Part shown: piece by piece, positions 14,156 through 27,196 of the stretch | Layout of the letters: each line of letters opens with the position of its first letter | How positions within the stretch are numbered: position 1 is the first letter of the stretch | Assembly (NCBI GenBank): GCA_963556195.1 | Contig: CAUVYP010000262.1 | Span: 186,001 to 250,000, forward strand | Reading direction: 5' to 3' | Source of the DNA: Sepiola atlantica | Lineage: Eukaryota; Mollusca; Cephalopoda; Sepiida; Sepiolidae | Length of the DNA: 64,000 bases | Notes under the pieces: generated by a model | Database searches by the model: none | The model's input: the letters and a program-made list of their open reading frames with translations, nothing else | Told to the model about the DNA's origin: nothing | Made by a program: the position numbers and the translations under genes

Positions 14156-14837
14156 CTTTTGTTTATAACTTCCACATTTATTCGAATTGGGCAACGAAAC
14201 TTTGCGAACAACCGCGGAGACACATTTTCTACTAAAGTACCAAGTTTCAGAAGTGCAGCTCTTGTATTGCGGGAGATATGTCGATACAAACTTAATACGC
14301 AAAACATCAACAAAATTTAGCGCGTTTTAAAGTTGATATCGCTTTTGTTTATAACTTCCACATTTATTCGAATTGTGCAACGAAACTTTGCAGACAGTGG
14401 CGGATGGGCCTTTTCTAGTGAAGTACCAAGTTTCAGAAGTGCAGCTCTAGTACTGCCGGAGATATGTCGATACAAACTGAATACGCAAAACATCAACAAA
14501 ATTTAGCGCGTTTTAAAGTTGATATCGCTTTTGTTTATAACTTCCACATTTATTCGAATTGGGCAATGAAACTTTGCGAACAACCGCGGAGACACATTTT
14601 CTACTAAAGTACCAAGTTTCAGAAGTGCAGCTCTAGTACTGCCGGAGATATGTCGATACAAACTGAATACGCAAAACATCAACAAAATTTAGCGCGTTTT
14701 AAAGTTGATATCGCTTTTGATTATAACTTCCACATTTATTCGAATTGTGCAACGAAACTTTGCAGACAGTCGCGGATAGGCCTTTTCTACTGAAGTACCA
14801 AGTTTAAGAAGTGCAGCTCTTGTACTGCAGGATATAT

Positions 14838-16258
14838 GTACATACAAACTGAATACGCAAAACTGCAACAAAATTTAGCGCGTTTTAAAGTTGATATCGC
14901 TTTTGTTTATAACTTCCACATTTATTCGAATTGTGCAACGAAACTTTGCAGACAGTCGCGGATAGGCCTTTTCTACTGAAGTACCAAGTTTCAGAAGTGC
15001 AGCTCTTGTACTGCCGGAGATATGTCAATACAAACTTAATACGCAAAACATCAACAAAATTTAGCGCGTTTTAAAGTTGATATCGCTTTTGTTTATAACT
15101 TTTACATTTATTCGAATTGTGCAACGAAACTTTGCAGACAGTCGCGGATATGCCTTTTCTACTGAAGTACCAAGTTTCAGAAGTGCAGCTCTTGTACTGC
15201 CGGAGATATGTCAATACAAACTTAATACGCAAAACATCAACAAAATTTAGCGCGTTTTAAAGTTGATATCGCTTTTTTTTATAACTTCCACATTTATTCG
15301 AATTGTGCAACGAAACTTTGCAGACAGTCGCGGATAGGCCTTTTCTACTGAAGTACCAAGTTTCAGAAGTGCAGCTCTAGTACTGCCGGAGATATGTCGA
15401 TACAAACTGAATAAGCAAAACATCAAAAAAATTTAGCGCGTTTTAAAGTTGATATCGCTTTTGTTTATAACTTCCACATTTATTCGAATTGTGCAACGAA
15501 ACTTTGCAGACAACCGCGGAGACACATTTTCTACTGAAGTACCAAGTTTCAGAAGTGCAGCTCAAGTACTGCCGGAGATATGTCGATACAAACTGAATAC
15601 GCAAAACATCAACAAAATTTAGCGCGTTTTAAAGTTGATATTGCTTTTGATTATAACTTCCACATTTATTCGAATTGTGCAACGAAACTTTGCAGACAGT
15701 CGCGGATAGGCCTTTTCTACTGAAGTACCAAGTTTAAGAAGTGCAGCTCTTGCACTGCCGGATATATGTACATACAAACTGAATACGCAAAACTGCAACA
15801 AAATTTAGCGCGTTTTACAGTTGATATCGCTTTTGTTTATAACTTCCACATTTATTCGAATTGTGTAAGGAAACTTTGCAGACAGTCGCGGATAGGCCTT
15901 TTCTACTGAAGTACTAAGTTTCAGAAGTGCAGCTCTTGTACTGCCGGAGATATGTCAATACAAACTTAATACGCAAAACATCAACAAAATTTAGCGCGTT
16001 TTAAAGTTGATATCGCTTTTGTTTATAACTTTCACATTTATTCGAATTGTGCAACGAAACTTTGCAGACAACCGCGGAGAAACATTTACTACTGAAGTAC
16101 CAAGTTTCAGAAGTGCAGCTCTTGTACTGCCGGAGATATGTCGATACAAACTGAATACGAAAAACATCAACAAAATTTAGCGCGTTTTAAAGTTGATATC
16201 GCTTTTGTTTATAACTTCCACATTTGTTCGAATTGTGCAACGAAACTTTGCAGACAGT
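14838..16258. repeat. 2,603-bp-offset higher-order block, copy 2
   Basis: Partner of 12235-13655, with a few private substitutions, for example GTCAATAC here against GTCAATAG near 12607. Just downstream the array switches to monomers resembling 10.8-11.5 kb, so the block is embedded in a mosaic. Confidence 0.8.
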
Positions 16259-17662
16259 CGCGGATAGGCCTTTTCTAGTGAAGTACCAATTTCAGAAGTG
16301 CAGCTCTAGTACTGCCGGAGATATGTCGATACAAACTGAATATGCAAAACATCAACAAAATTTAGCGCGTTTTAAAGTTGATATCGCTTTTGTTTATAAC
16401 TTCCACATTTATTCGAATTGTGCAACGAAACTTTGCAGACAGTCGCGGATAGGCCTTTTCTAGTGAAGTACCAAGTTTCAGAAGTGCCGCTCTAGTACTG
16501 CTGGAGATATGCCGATACAAACTGAATACGTAAAACATCAACTAAATTTAGCGAATTTTAAAGTTGATATCGCTTTTGTTTATAACTTCCACATTTATTC
16601 GAATTGTGCAACGAAACTTTGCAGACAGTCGCGGAGACACATTTACTACTGAAGTACCAAGTTTCAGAAGTGCAGCTCTTGTACTGCCGGAGATATGTCG
16701 ATACAAACTTAATACGCAAAACATCAACAAAATTTAGCGCGTTTTAAAGTTGATATCGCTTATGATTATAACTTCCACATTTATTCGAATTGTGCAACGA
16801 AACTTTGCAGACAGTCGCGGAGACACATTTTCTACTGAAGTACCAAGTTTCAGAAGTGCAGCTCTTGTACTGCCGGAGATATGTCGATACAAACTTAATA
16901 CGCAAAACATCAACAAAATTTAGCGCGTTTTAAAGTTGATATCGCTTTTGTTTATAACTTCCACATTTATTCGAATCGGGCAACGAAACTTTGCGAACAA
17001 CCGCGGAGACACATTTTCTACTGAAGTACCAAGTTTCAGAAGTGCAGCTCTAGTACTGCCGGAGATATGTCGATACAAACTGAATACGCAAAACATCAAA
17101 AAAATTTAGCGCGTTTTAAAGTTGATATCGCTTTAGATTATAACTTCCACATTTATTCGAATTGTGCAACGAAACTTTGCAGACTGTCGCGGATAGGCAT
17201 TTTCTACTGAAGTACCTAGTTTAAGAAGTGCAGCTTTTGCACTGCCGGATATATGTACATACAAACTGAATACGCAAATCTGCAACAAAATTTAGCGCGT
17301 TTTAAAGTTGATATCGCTTTTGTTTATAACTTCCACATTTATTCGAATTGTGCAACGAAACTTTGCAGACAGTCGCGGATAGGCCTTTTCTACTGAAGTA
17401 CCAAGTTTCAGAAGTGCAGCTCTTGTACTGCCGGAGATATGTCAATACAAACTTAATACGCAAAACATCAACAAAATTTAGCGCGTTTTAAAGTTGATAT
17501 CGCTTTTGTTTATAACTTTTACATTTATTCGAATTGTGCAACGAAACTTTGCAGACAGTCGCGGATAGGCCTTTTCTACTGAAGTACCAAGTTTCAGAAG
17601 TGCAGCTCTTGTACTGCCGGAGATATGTCAATACAAACTTAATACGCAAAACATCAACAAAA

Positions 17663-18062
17663 TTTAGCGCGTTTTAAAGTTGATATCGCTTTTGTTTATA
17701 ACTTTTATAACATTTATTCGAATTGTGCAACGAAACTTTGCAGACAACCGCGGAGACACATTTTCTACTGGACTACCTAGTTTCAGAAGTGCAGCTCTTG
17801 TACTGCCGGAGATATGTCGATACAAACTGAATACGTAAAACATCAACAAAATTTAGCGCGTTTTAAAGTTGATATCGCTTTTGTTTATAACTTCCACATT
17901 TGTTCGAATTGTGCAACGAAACTTTGCAGACAGTCGCGGATAGGCCATTTCTAGTGAAGTACCAAGTTTCAGAAGTGCAGCTCCCGTACTGCCGGAGATA
18001 TGTCGATACAAACTGAATACGTAAAACATCAAAAAAATTTAGCGCGTTTTAAATTTATATCG
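17663..18062. repeat. About 3.9-kb-offset block, copy 2, with a 3-bp insertion
   Basis: Partner of 13759-14155. The offset changes from 3,904 to 3,907 bp inside the block because this copy carries three extra bases near 17706, where ACTTCCACATTT is replaced by ACTTTTATAACATTT. It is the only 3-bp insertion I find in the window. Confidence 0.8.
17700..17715. repeat. Monomer with 3-bp insertion
   Basis: CTTCCACATTT is replaced by CTTTTATAACATTT. It probably arose by slippage or local duplication of TATAAC next to the CTTTTACATTT variant seen at 12497, 15099 and 17517. Confidence 0.7.
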
Positions 18063-21000
18063 CTTTTGTTTATAACTTCCACATTTATTCGAATTGTGCA
18101 ACGAAACTTTGCAGACAGTCGCGGATAGGCCTTTTCTAGTGAAGTACCAAGTTTCAGAAGTGCCGCTCTAGTACTGCCGGAGATATGCCGATACAAACTG
18201 AATACGTAAAACATCAACAAAATTTAGCGCGTTTTAAAGTTGATATCGCTTTTGTTTATAACTTCCACATTTATTCGAATTGTGCAACGAAACTTTGCAG
18301 ACAGTCGCGGAGACACATTTTCTACTGAAGTACCAAGTTTCAGAAGTGCAGCTCTTGTACTTCCGGAGTTATGTCGATACAAACTGATCACGCAAAACAT
18401 CAACAAAATTTAGCGCGTTTTAAAGTTGATATCGCTTATGATTATAACTTCCACATTTATTCGAATTGTGCAACGAAACTTTGCAGACAGTCGCGGAGAC
18501 ACATTTTCTACTGAAGTACCAAGTTTCAGAAGTGCAGCTCTTGTATTCCCGGAGATATGTCGATACAAACTTAATACGCAAAACATCAACAAAATTTAGC
18601 GCGTTTTAAAGTTGATATCGCTTTTGATTATAACTTCCACATTTATTCGAATTGTGCAACGAAACTTTGCAGACAGTCGCGGATAGGCCTTTTCTACTGA
18701 AGTACCAAGTTTCAGAAGTGCAGCTCTAGTACTGCCGGAGATATGTCGATACAAACTGAATACGCAAAACATCAACAAAATTTAGCGCGTTTTAAAGTTG
18801 ATATCGCTTTTGTTTATAACTTCCACATTTATTCGAATTGGGCGACGAAACTTTGCGAACAACCGCGGAGACACATTTTCTACTAAAGTACCAAGTTTCA
18901 GAAGTGCAGCTCTAGTACTGCCGGAGATATGTCGATACAAACTGAATACGCAAAACATCAACAAAATTTAGCGCGTTTTAAAGTTGATATCGCTTTTGAT
19001 TATAACTTCCACATTTATTCGAATTGTGCAACGAAACTTTGCAGACAGTCGCGGATAGGCCTTTTCTACTGAAGTACCAAGTTTCAGAAGTGCAGCTCTT
19101 GTACTGCCGGATATATGTACATACAAACTGAATACGCAAAACTGCAACAAAATTTAGCGCGTTTTAAAGTTGATATCGCTTTTGTTTATAACTTCCACAT
19201 TTATTCGAATTGTGCAAGGAAACTTTGCAGACAGTCGCGGATAGGCCTTTTCTACAGAAGTACCAAGTTTCAGAAGTGCAGCTCTTGTACTGCCGGAGAT
19301 ATGTCAATACCAACTTAATACGCAAAACATCAACAAAATTTAGCGCGTTTTAAAGTTGATATCGCTTTTGTTTATAACTTCCACATTTATTCGAATTGTG
19401 CAACGAAACTTTGCAGACCCCCGGGAGACACATTTTCTACTGAAGTACCAAGTTTCAGAAGTGCAGCTCTTGTACTGCCGGAGATATGTTTATACAAACT
19501 GAATACGTAAAACATCAACAAAATTTAGCGCGTTTTAAAGTTGATATCGCTTTTGTTTATAACTTCCACATTTGTTCGAATTGTGCAACGAAACTTTGCA
19601 GACAGTCGCGGATAAGCCTTTTCTAGTGAAGTACCAAGTTTAAGAAGTGCAGCTCTAGTACTGCCGGAGATATGTTGATACAAACTGAATACGCAAAACA
19701 TCAAAAAAATTTAGCGCGTTTTAAAGTTGATATCGCTTTTGTTTATAACTTCCACATTTATTCGAATTGTGCAACGAAACTTTGCAGACAGTCGCGGAGA
19801 CACATTTTCTACTGAAGTACCAAGTTTCAGAAGTGCAGCTCTTGTACTGCCGGAGATATGCTGATACAAACTGAATACGCAAAACATCAACAAAATTTAG
19901 CGCGTTGTAAAGTTGATATCGCTTTTGTTTATAACTTCCACATTTATTCGAATTGTGCAACGAAACTTTGCAGACAGTGGCGGATAGGCCTTTTCTAGTG
20001 AAGTACCAAGTTTCAGAGTTGCAGCTCTAGTACTGCCGGAGATATGCCGATACAAACTGAATACCCAAAACATCAACAAAATTTAGCGCGTTTTAAAGTT
20101 GATATCGCTTTTGTTTATAACTTCCACATTTGTTCGAATTGTGCAACGAAACTTTGCAGACAACCGCGGAGACACATTTTCTACTGAAGTACCTAGTTTC
20201 AGAAGTGCAGCTCTTGTACTGCCGGAGATATGTCGATACAAACTGAATACGTAAAACATCAACAAAATTTAGCGCGTTTTAAAGTTGATATCGCTTTTGT
20301 TTATAACTTCCACATTTGTTCGAATTGTGCAACGAAACTTTGCAGACAGTCGCGGATAGGCCTTTTCTAGTGAAGTACCAAGTTTCAGAAGTGCAGCTCT
20401 TTCACTGCCGGATATATGTACATACAAACTGAATACGCAAAACAGCAACAAAATTTAGCGCGTTTTAAAGTTGATATCGCTTTTGTTTATAACTTCCACA
20501 TTTATTCGAATTGTGCAAGGAAACTTTGCAGACAGTCGCGGATAGGCCTTTTCTACTGAAGTACCAAGTTTCAGAAGTGCAGCTCTTGTATTGCCGGAGA
20601 TATGTCAATACAAACTTAATACGCAAAACATCAACAAAATTTAGCGCGTTTTAAAGTTGATATCGCTTTTGTTTATAACTTCCACATTTATTCGAATTGT
20701 GCAACGAAACTTTGCAGACAACCGCGGAGACACATTTTCTACTGAAGTACCAAGTTTCAGAAGTGCAGCTCTTGTACTGCCGGAGATATTTCGATACAAA
20801 CTGAATACGTAAAACATCAACAAAATTTAGCGCGTGTTAAAGTTGATATCGCTTTTGTTTATAACTTCCACATTTGTTCGAATTGTGCAACGAAACTTTG
20901 CAGACAGTCGCGGATAGGCCTTTTCTAGTGAAGTACCAAGTTTCAGATGTGCAGCTCTAGTAATGCCGGAGATATGTCGATACAAACTGAATACGCAAAA

Positions 21001-24000
21001 CATCAAAAAAATTTAGCGCGTTTTAAAGTTGATATCGCTTTTGTTTATAACTTCCACATTTATTCGAATTGTGCAATGAAACTTTGCAGACAGTCGCGGA
21101 GACACATTTTCTACTCAAGTACCAAGTTTCAGAAGTGCCGCTCTTGTACTGCCGGAGATATGTCGATACAAACTTAATACGCAAAACATCAACAAAATTT
21201 AGCGCGTTTTAAAGTTGATATCGCTTTTGTTTATAACTTCCCCATTTATTCGAATTGGGCAACGAAACTTTTCAGACAGTGGCGGATAGGCCTTTTCTAG
21301 TGAAGTACCAAGTTTCAGAAGTGCAGCTCTAGTACTGCCGGAGATATGCCGATACAAACTGAATACCCAAAACATCAACAAAATTTAGCGCGTTTTAAAG
21401 TTGATATCGCTTTTGATTATAACTTCCACATTTATTCGAATTGTGCAACGAAACTTTGCAGACAGTAACGGATAGGCCTTTTCTACTGAAGTACCAAGTT
21501 TGAGAAGTGCAGCCATTGTACTGCCGGAGATATGTCGATACAAACTGAATACGCAAAACATCAACAAAATTTAGCGCGTTTTAAAGTTGATATCGCTTTT
21601 GTTTATAACTTCCCCATTTATTCGAATTGGGCAACGAAACTTTGCAGACAACCGCGGAGACACATTTTTCTACTGAAGTACCAAGTTTCAGAAGTGCAGC
21701 TCTAGTACTGCCGGAGATATGTCGATACAAACTGAATACGCAAAACATCAACAAAATTTAGCGCGTTTTAAAGTTGATATCGCTTTTGATTATAACTTCC
21801 ACATTTATTCGAATTGTGCAACGAAACTTTGCAGACAGTCGCGGATAGGCCTTTTCTACTGAAGTACCAAGTTTAAGAAGTGCAGCTCTTGCACTGCCGG
21901 ATATATGTACATACACACTGAATACGCAAAACTGCAACAAAATTTAGCGTGTTTTAAAGTTAATATCGCTTTTGTTTATAACTTCCACATTTATTCGAAT
22001 TGTGCAACGAAAATTGCAGACAGTCGCGGATAGGCCTTTTCTACTGAAGTACCAAGTTTCAGAAGTGCAGCTCTTGTACTGCCGGAGATATGTCAATAAA
22101 AACTTAATACGCAAAACATCAACAAAATTTAGCGCGTTTTAAAGTTGATATCGCTTTTGTTTATAACTTCCACATTTATTCGAATTGTGCAACGAAACTT
22201 TGAAGACAACCGCGGAGACACATTTACTACTGAAGTACCTAGTTTCAGAAGTGCAGCTCTTGTACTGCCGGATATATGTCGATACAAACTGAATACGTAA
22301 AACATCAACAAAATTTAGCGCGTTTTAAAGTTGATATCGCTTTTGTTTATAACTTCCACATTTGTTCGAATTGTGCAACGAAACTTTGCAGACAGTCGCG
22401 GATAGGCCTTTTCTAGTGAAGTAACAAGTTTCAGAAGTGCAGCTCAAGTACTGCCGGAGATATGTACATACAAACTGAATACGCAAAACATCAAAAACAT
22501 TTAGCGCGTTTTAAAGTTGATATCGCTTTTGTTTATAACTTCCCCATTTATTCGAATTGGGCAACGAAACTTTGCAGACAACCGCGGAGACACATTATCT
22601 ACTGAAGTACCAAGTTTCAGAAGTGCAGCTCTAGTACTGCCGGAGATATGTCGATACAAACTGAATACGCAAAACATCAACAAAATTTAGCGCGTTTTAA
22701 AGTTGATATCGCTTTTGATTATAACTTCCACATTTATTCGAATTGTGCAACGAAACTTTGCAGACAGTCGCGGATAGGCCTTTTCTACTGAAGTACCAAG
22801 TTTAAGAAGTGCAGCTCTTGCACTGCCGGATATATGTACATACACACTGAATACGCAAAACATCAAAAAAATTTAGCGCGTTTTAAAGTTGATATCGCTT
22901 TTGTTTATAACTTCCACATTTATTCGAATTGTGCAAGGAAACTTAGCAGACAGTCGCGAATAGGCCTTTTCTACTGAAGTACCAAGTTTCAGAAGTGCAG
23001 CTCTTGTACTGCCGGAGATATGTCAATACAAACTTAATACGCAAAACATCAACAAAATTTAGCGCGTTTTAAAGTTGATATCGCTTTTGTTTATAACTTC
23101 CACATTTATTCGAATTGTGCAACGAAACTTTGAAGACAACCGCGGAGACACATTTTCTACTGAAGTACCTAGTTTCAGAAGTGCAGCTCTTGTACTGCCG
23201 GAGATATGTCGATACAAACTGAATACGTAAAACATCAACAAAATTTAGCGCGTTTTAAAGTTGATATCGCTTTTGTTTATAACTTCAACATTTGTTCGAA
23301 TTGTGCAACGAAACTTTGCAGACAGTCGCGGATAGGCCTTTTCTAGTGAAGTACCAAGTTTCAGAAGTGCAGCTCTAGTACTGCCGGAGATATGTACATA
23401 CAAACTGAATACGCAAAACATCAAAAAAATTTAGCGCGTTTTAAAGTTGATATCGCTTTTGTTTATAACTTCCACATTTATTCGAATTGTGCAACGAAAC
23501 TTTGCAGACAGTCGCGCATAGGCCTTTTCTAGTGAATTACCAAGTTTCAGAAGTGCCGCTCACGTACTGCCGGAGATATGCCGATACAAACTGAATACGT
23601 AAAACATCAACAAAATTTAGCGCGTTTTAAAGTTGATATCGCTTTTGTTTATAACTTCCACATTTATTCGAATTGTGCAACGAAACTTTGCAGACAGTCG
23701 CGGAGACACATTTTCTACTGAAGTACCAAGTTTAAGAAGTGCAGCTATGGTACTGCCGGAGATATGTCGATACAAACTTAATACGCAAAACATCCACAAA
23801 ATTTAGCGCGTTTTAAAGTTGATATCGCTTATGATTATAACTTCCACATTTATTCGAATTGTGCAACGAAACTTTGCAGACAGTCGCGGAGACACATTTT
23901 CTACTGAAGTACCAAGTTTCAGAAGTGCAGCTCTTGTACTGCCGGAGATATGTCGATACAAACTTAATACGTAAAACATCAACAAAATATAGCGCGTTTT

Positions 24001-24629
24001 AAAGTTGATATCGCTTTTGTTTATAACTTCCACATTTATTCGAATTGTGCAACGAAACTTTGCAGACAGTGGCGGATAGGCCTTTTCTAGTGAAGTACCA
24101 AGTTTCAGAAGTGCAGCTCTAGTACTGCCGGAGATATGCCGATACAAACTGAATACGCAAAACATCAACAAAATTTAGCGCGTTTTAAAGTTGATACCGC
24201 TTTTGATTATAACTTCCACATTTATTCGAATTGTGCAACGAAACTTTGCAGACAGTCGCCGATAGGCCTTTTCTACTGAAGTACCAGGTTTCAGAAGTGC
24301 AGCTCTAGTACTGCCGGAGATATGTCGATACAAACTGAATACGCAAAACATCAACAAAATTTAGCGCGTTTTAAAGTTGATATCGCTTTTGATTATAACT
24401 TCCACATTTATTCGAATTGTGCAACGAAACTTTGCAGACAGGCGCGGATAGGCCTTTTCTACTGAAGTACCAAGTTTAAGAAGTGCAGCTCTTGCACTGC
24501 AGGATATATGTACATACAAACTGAATACGCAAAACTGCAACAAACTTCAGCGCGTTTTAAAGTTGATATCGCTTTTGTTTATAACTTCCACATTTATTCG
24601 AATTGTGCAAGGAAACTTTGCAGACAGTT

Positions 24630-25708
24630 GCGGAGACACATTTTCTACTGAAGTACCAAGTTTCAGAAGTGCAGCTCTTGTACTGCCGGAGATATGTCGA
24701 TACAAACTTAATACGCAAAACATCAACAAAATTTAGCGCGTTTTAAAGTTGATATCGCTTTTTTTTATAACTTCCACATTTATTCGAATTGTGCAACGAA
24801 ACTTTGCAGACAGTGGCGGATAGGCCTTTTCTAGTGAAGTACCAAGTTTCAGAAGTGCAGCTCTTGTACTGCCGGAGATATGCCGATACAAACTGAATAC
24901 CCAAAACATCAACAAAATTTAGCGCGTTTTAAAGTTGATATCGCTTTTGATTATAACTTCCACATTTATTCGAATTGTGCAACGAAACTTTGCAGACAGT
25001 AACGGATAGGCCTTTTCTACTGAAGTACCAAGTTTCAGAAGTGCAGCTCTTGTACTGCCGGAGATATGTCGATACAAACTGAATACGCAAAACATCAACA
25101 AAATTTAGCGCGTTTTAAAGTTGATATCGCTTTTGTTTATAACTTCCCCATTTATTCGAATAGGGCAACGAAACTTTGCAGACAACCGCGGAGACACATT
25201 TTCTACTGAAGTACCAAGTTTCAGAAGTGCAGCTCTAGTACTGCCGGAGATATGTCGATACAAACTGAATACGCAAAACATCAACAAAATTTAGCGCGTT
25301 TTAAAGTTGATATCGCTTTTGATTATAACTTCCACATTTATTCGAATTGTGCAACGAAACTTTGCAGACAATCGCGGATAGGCCTTTTCTACTGAAGTAC
25401 CAAGTTTAAGAAGTGCAGCTCTTGCACTGCCGGATATATGTACATACACACTGAATACGCAAAACTGCAACAAAATTTAGCGCGTTTTAAAGTTGATATC
25501 GCTTTTGTTTATAACTTCCACATTTATTCGAATTGTGTAAGGAAACTTAGCAGACAGTCGCGGATAGGCCTTTTCTACTGAAGTACCAAGTTTCAGAAGT
25601 GCAGCTCTTGTACTGCCGGAGATATGTCAATACAAACTCAATACGCAAAACATCAACAAAATTTAGCGCGTTTTAAAGTTGATATCGCTTTTGTTTATAA
25701 CTTCCACA
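24630..25708. repeat. 1,488-bp-offset higher-order block, copy 1 (Y-EKAY-P-L-N order)
   Basis: Matches 26118-27196 at 8 monomers. Order: end of a CGGAGACAC monomer; a Y copy (AGTGGCGG) with CTCTTGTAC; a GATTATAAC copy; a P copy with CTTCCCCATTT; an L copy with the private marker TACACACTG; an N copy with AACTTAGCAG. A more diverged relative lies at about 21.2-22.1 kb (offset about 3.53 kb), sharing AGTAACGG and TACACACTG. Confidence 0.75.
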
Positions 25709-26052
25709 TTTACTCGAATTGTGCAACGAAACTTTGCAGACAGTCGCGGATAGGCCTTTTCTACTGAAGTACCAGGTTTCAGAAGTGCAGCTCTTGTACT
25801 GCCGGAGATATGTCAATACAAACTTAATACGCAAAACATCAACAAAATTTAGCGCGTTTTAAAGTTGATATCGCTTTTGTTTATAACTTCCACATTTATT
25901 CGAATTGTTCAACGAAACTTTGCAGACAACCGCGGAGACACATTTTCTAGTGAAGTACCAAGTTTCAGAAGAGCAGCTCTTGTACTGCCGGAGATATTTC
26001 GATACAAACTGAATACGTAAAACATCAACAAAATTTAGCGCGTTTTAAAGTT

Positions 26053-26058
26053 GATATC
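26053..26058. other. Conserved GATATC (EcoRV) site, one per monomer
   Basis: The palindrome GATATC at monomer position 20-25 is present in nearly every copy. Exceptions include GATATTGC near 13036 and 15639, GATACCGC near 24195 and 29400, the ATGTTTTG deletions near 34051 and 36653, and GTTATCGC near 58956 and 60813. Given here for the reference monomer. Confidence 0.85.
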
Positions 26059-26083
26059 GCTTTTGTTTATAACTTCCACATTT

Positions 26084-26091
26084 ATTCGAAT
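26084..26091. other. 8-bp palindrome ATTCGAAT
   Basis: At monomer position 51-58 in most copies. It directly adjoins the CENP-B-like half site on the other strand. TTATTCG/TTGTTCG and GTGC/GGGC variants flank its core TTCGAA, which is rarely changed. Given here for the reference monomer; a protein-binding role is speculation. Confidence 0.6.
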
Positions 26092-26103
26092 TGTGCAACG
26101 AAA
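26086..26103 (-). other. Half-match to the CENP-B box
   Basis: Read on the minus strand the monomer gives TTTCGTTGCACAATTCGA. Its first eight bases match the start of the mammalian CENP-B box (YTTCGTTGGAARCGGGA), and two of the next four also match. The essential CGGG half is missing. The TTTCGTTG part is nearly invariant along the array, with exceptions such as the GCAAGG (N) copies. It may be coincidence or a site for a different pogo-derived protein. Confidence 0.35.
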
Positions 26104-26117
26104 CTTTGCAGACAGTC

Positions 26118-27196
26118 GCGGAGACACATTTTCTACTGAAGTACCAAGTTTCAGAAGTGCAGCTCTTGTACTGCCGGAGATATGTCGATACAAACTTAAT
26201 ACGCAAAACATCAACAAAATTTAGCGCGTTTTAAAGTTGATATCGCTTTTGTTTATAACTTCCACATTTATTCGAATTGTGCAACGAAACTTTGCAGACA
26301 GTGGCGGATAGGCCTTTTCAAGTGAAGTACCAAGTTTCAGAAGTGCAGCTCTTGTACTGCCGGAGATATGCCGATACAAACTGAATACCCAAAACATCAA
26401 CAAAATTTAGCGCGTTTTAAAGTTGATATCGCTTTTGATTATAACTTCCACATTTATTCGAATTGTGCAACGAAACTTTGCAGACAGTCGCGGATAGGCC
26501 TTTTCTACTGAAGTACCAAGTTTTAGAAGTGCAGCTCTTGTACTGCCGGAGATATGTCGATACAAACTGAATACGCAAAACATCAACAAAATTTAGCGCG
26601 TTTTAAAGTTGATATCGCTTTTGTTTATAACTTCCCCATTTATTCGAATTGGGCAACGAAACTTTGCAGACAACCGCGGAGACACATTTTCTACTGAAGT
26701 ACCAAGTTTCAGAAGTGCAGCTCTTGTACTGCCGGAGATATGTCGATACAAACTGAATACGCAAAACATCAACAAAATTTAGCGCGTTTTAAAGTTGATA
26801 TCGCTTTTGATTATAACTTCCACATTTATTCGAATTGTGCAACGAAACTTTGCAGACAGTCGCGGATAGGCCTTTTCTACTGAAGTACCAAGTTTCAGAA
26901 GTGCAGCTCTTGCACTGCCGGATATATGTACATACACACTGAATACGCAAAACTGCAACAAAATTTAGCGCGTTTTAAAGTTGATATCGCTTTTGTTTAT
27001 AACTTCCACATTTATTCGAATGATGCAAGGAAACTTAGCAGACAGTCGCGGATAGGCCTTTTCTACTGAAGTACCAAGTTTCAGAGTTGCAGCTCTTGTA
27101 CTGCCGGAGATATGTCAATACAAACTTAATACGCAAAACATCAACAAAATTTAGCGCGTTTTAAAGTTGATATCGCTTTTGTTTATAACTTCCACA
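26118..27196. repeat. 1,488-bp-offset higher-order block, copy 2
   Basis: Partner of 24630-25708, with scattered substitutions, for example AGTCGCGG near 26485 where copy 1 has AGTAACGG, and GATGCAAGG near 27020. Beyond about 27196 the two flanks belong to different monomer types. Confidence 0.75.
26900..26916. other. Perfect 6-bp dyad in L-type monomers
   Basis: AGTGCA-GCTCT-TGCACT forms a perfect 6-bp inverted repeat with a 5-base spacer. Other subtypes have TGTACT (one mismatch) or AGTACT at the right arm. It is present in most L monomers; the L copies near 14820 and 19100 keep TGTACT. Too short to call a terminator. Confidence 0.5.

Larger units (their letters stand above)
26034..26219 (+). 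repeat. Reference monomer of the satellite (consensus-like copy)
   Basis: This copy is close to the consensus of the CGGAGACAC subtype and serves as a ruler for the window. Landmarks in monomer coordinates: AGCGCG at 4-9; GATATC at 20-25; the palindrome ATTCGAAT at 51-58; CAACGAAACTTTGCAGAC at 63-80, nearly invariant; the main variable block CGGAGACAC or CGGATAGGCC at about 81-96; GTACCAAGTTTCAG at 108-121, well kept; the dyad AGTGCA-GCTCT-TGTACT at 123-139; the variable word GTCGATAC at 151-158; an A-rich tail CAAAACATCAACAAAA. The composition is 37 C, 34 G and 115 A+T, with 10 CpG. I see no clear internal sub-repeat, so 186 bp looks like the basic unit. It is close to one nucleosome plus linker, which is an inference about packaging. 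Confidence 0.9.

Noticed and set aside
26086..26103. A true CENP-B box
   Set aside because: Only the TTCG half and one other core base match; the CGGG core is missing in all monomers I read. It is kept as a half-site observation only.
26156..26172. Rho-independent terminator or attenuator at the dyad
   Set aside because: The stem is only 6 bp with a mismatch in most copies and is not followed by a T-run.
26034..26219. Internal sub-repeat (for example two 93-bp halves)
   Set aside because: The two halves do not align. The similarity of ACGAAACTTTGCAG to ACCAAGTTTCAGAAGTGCAG is weak and could be chance.
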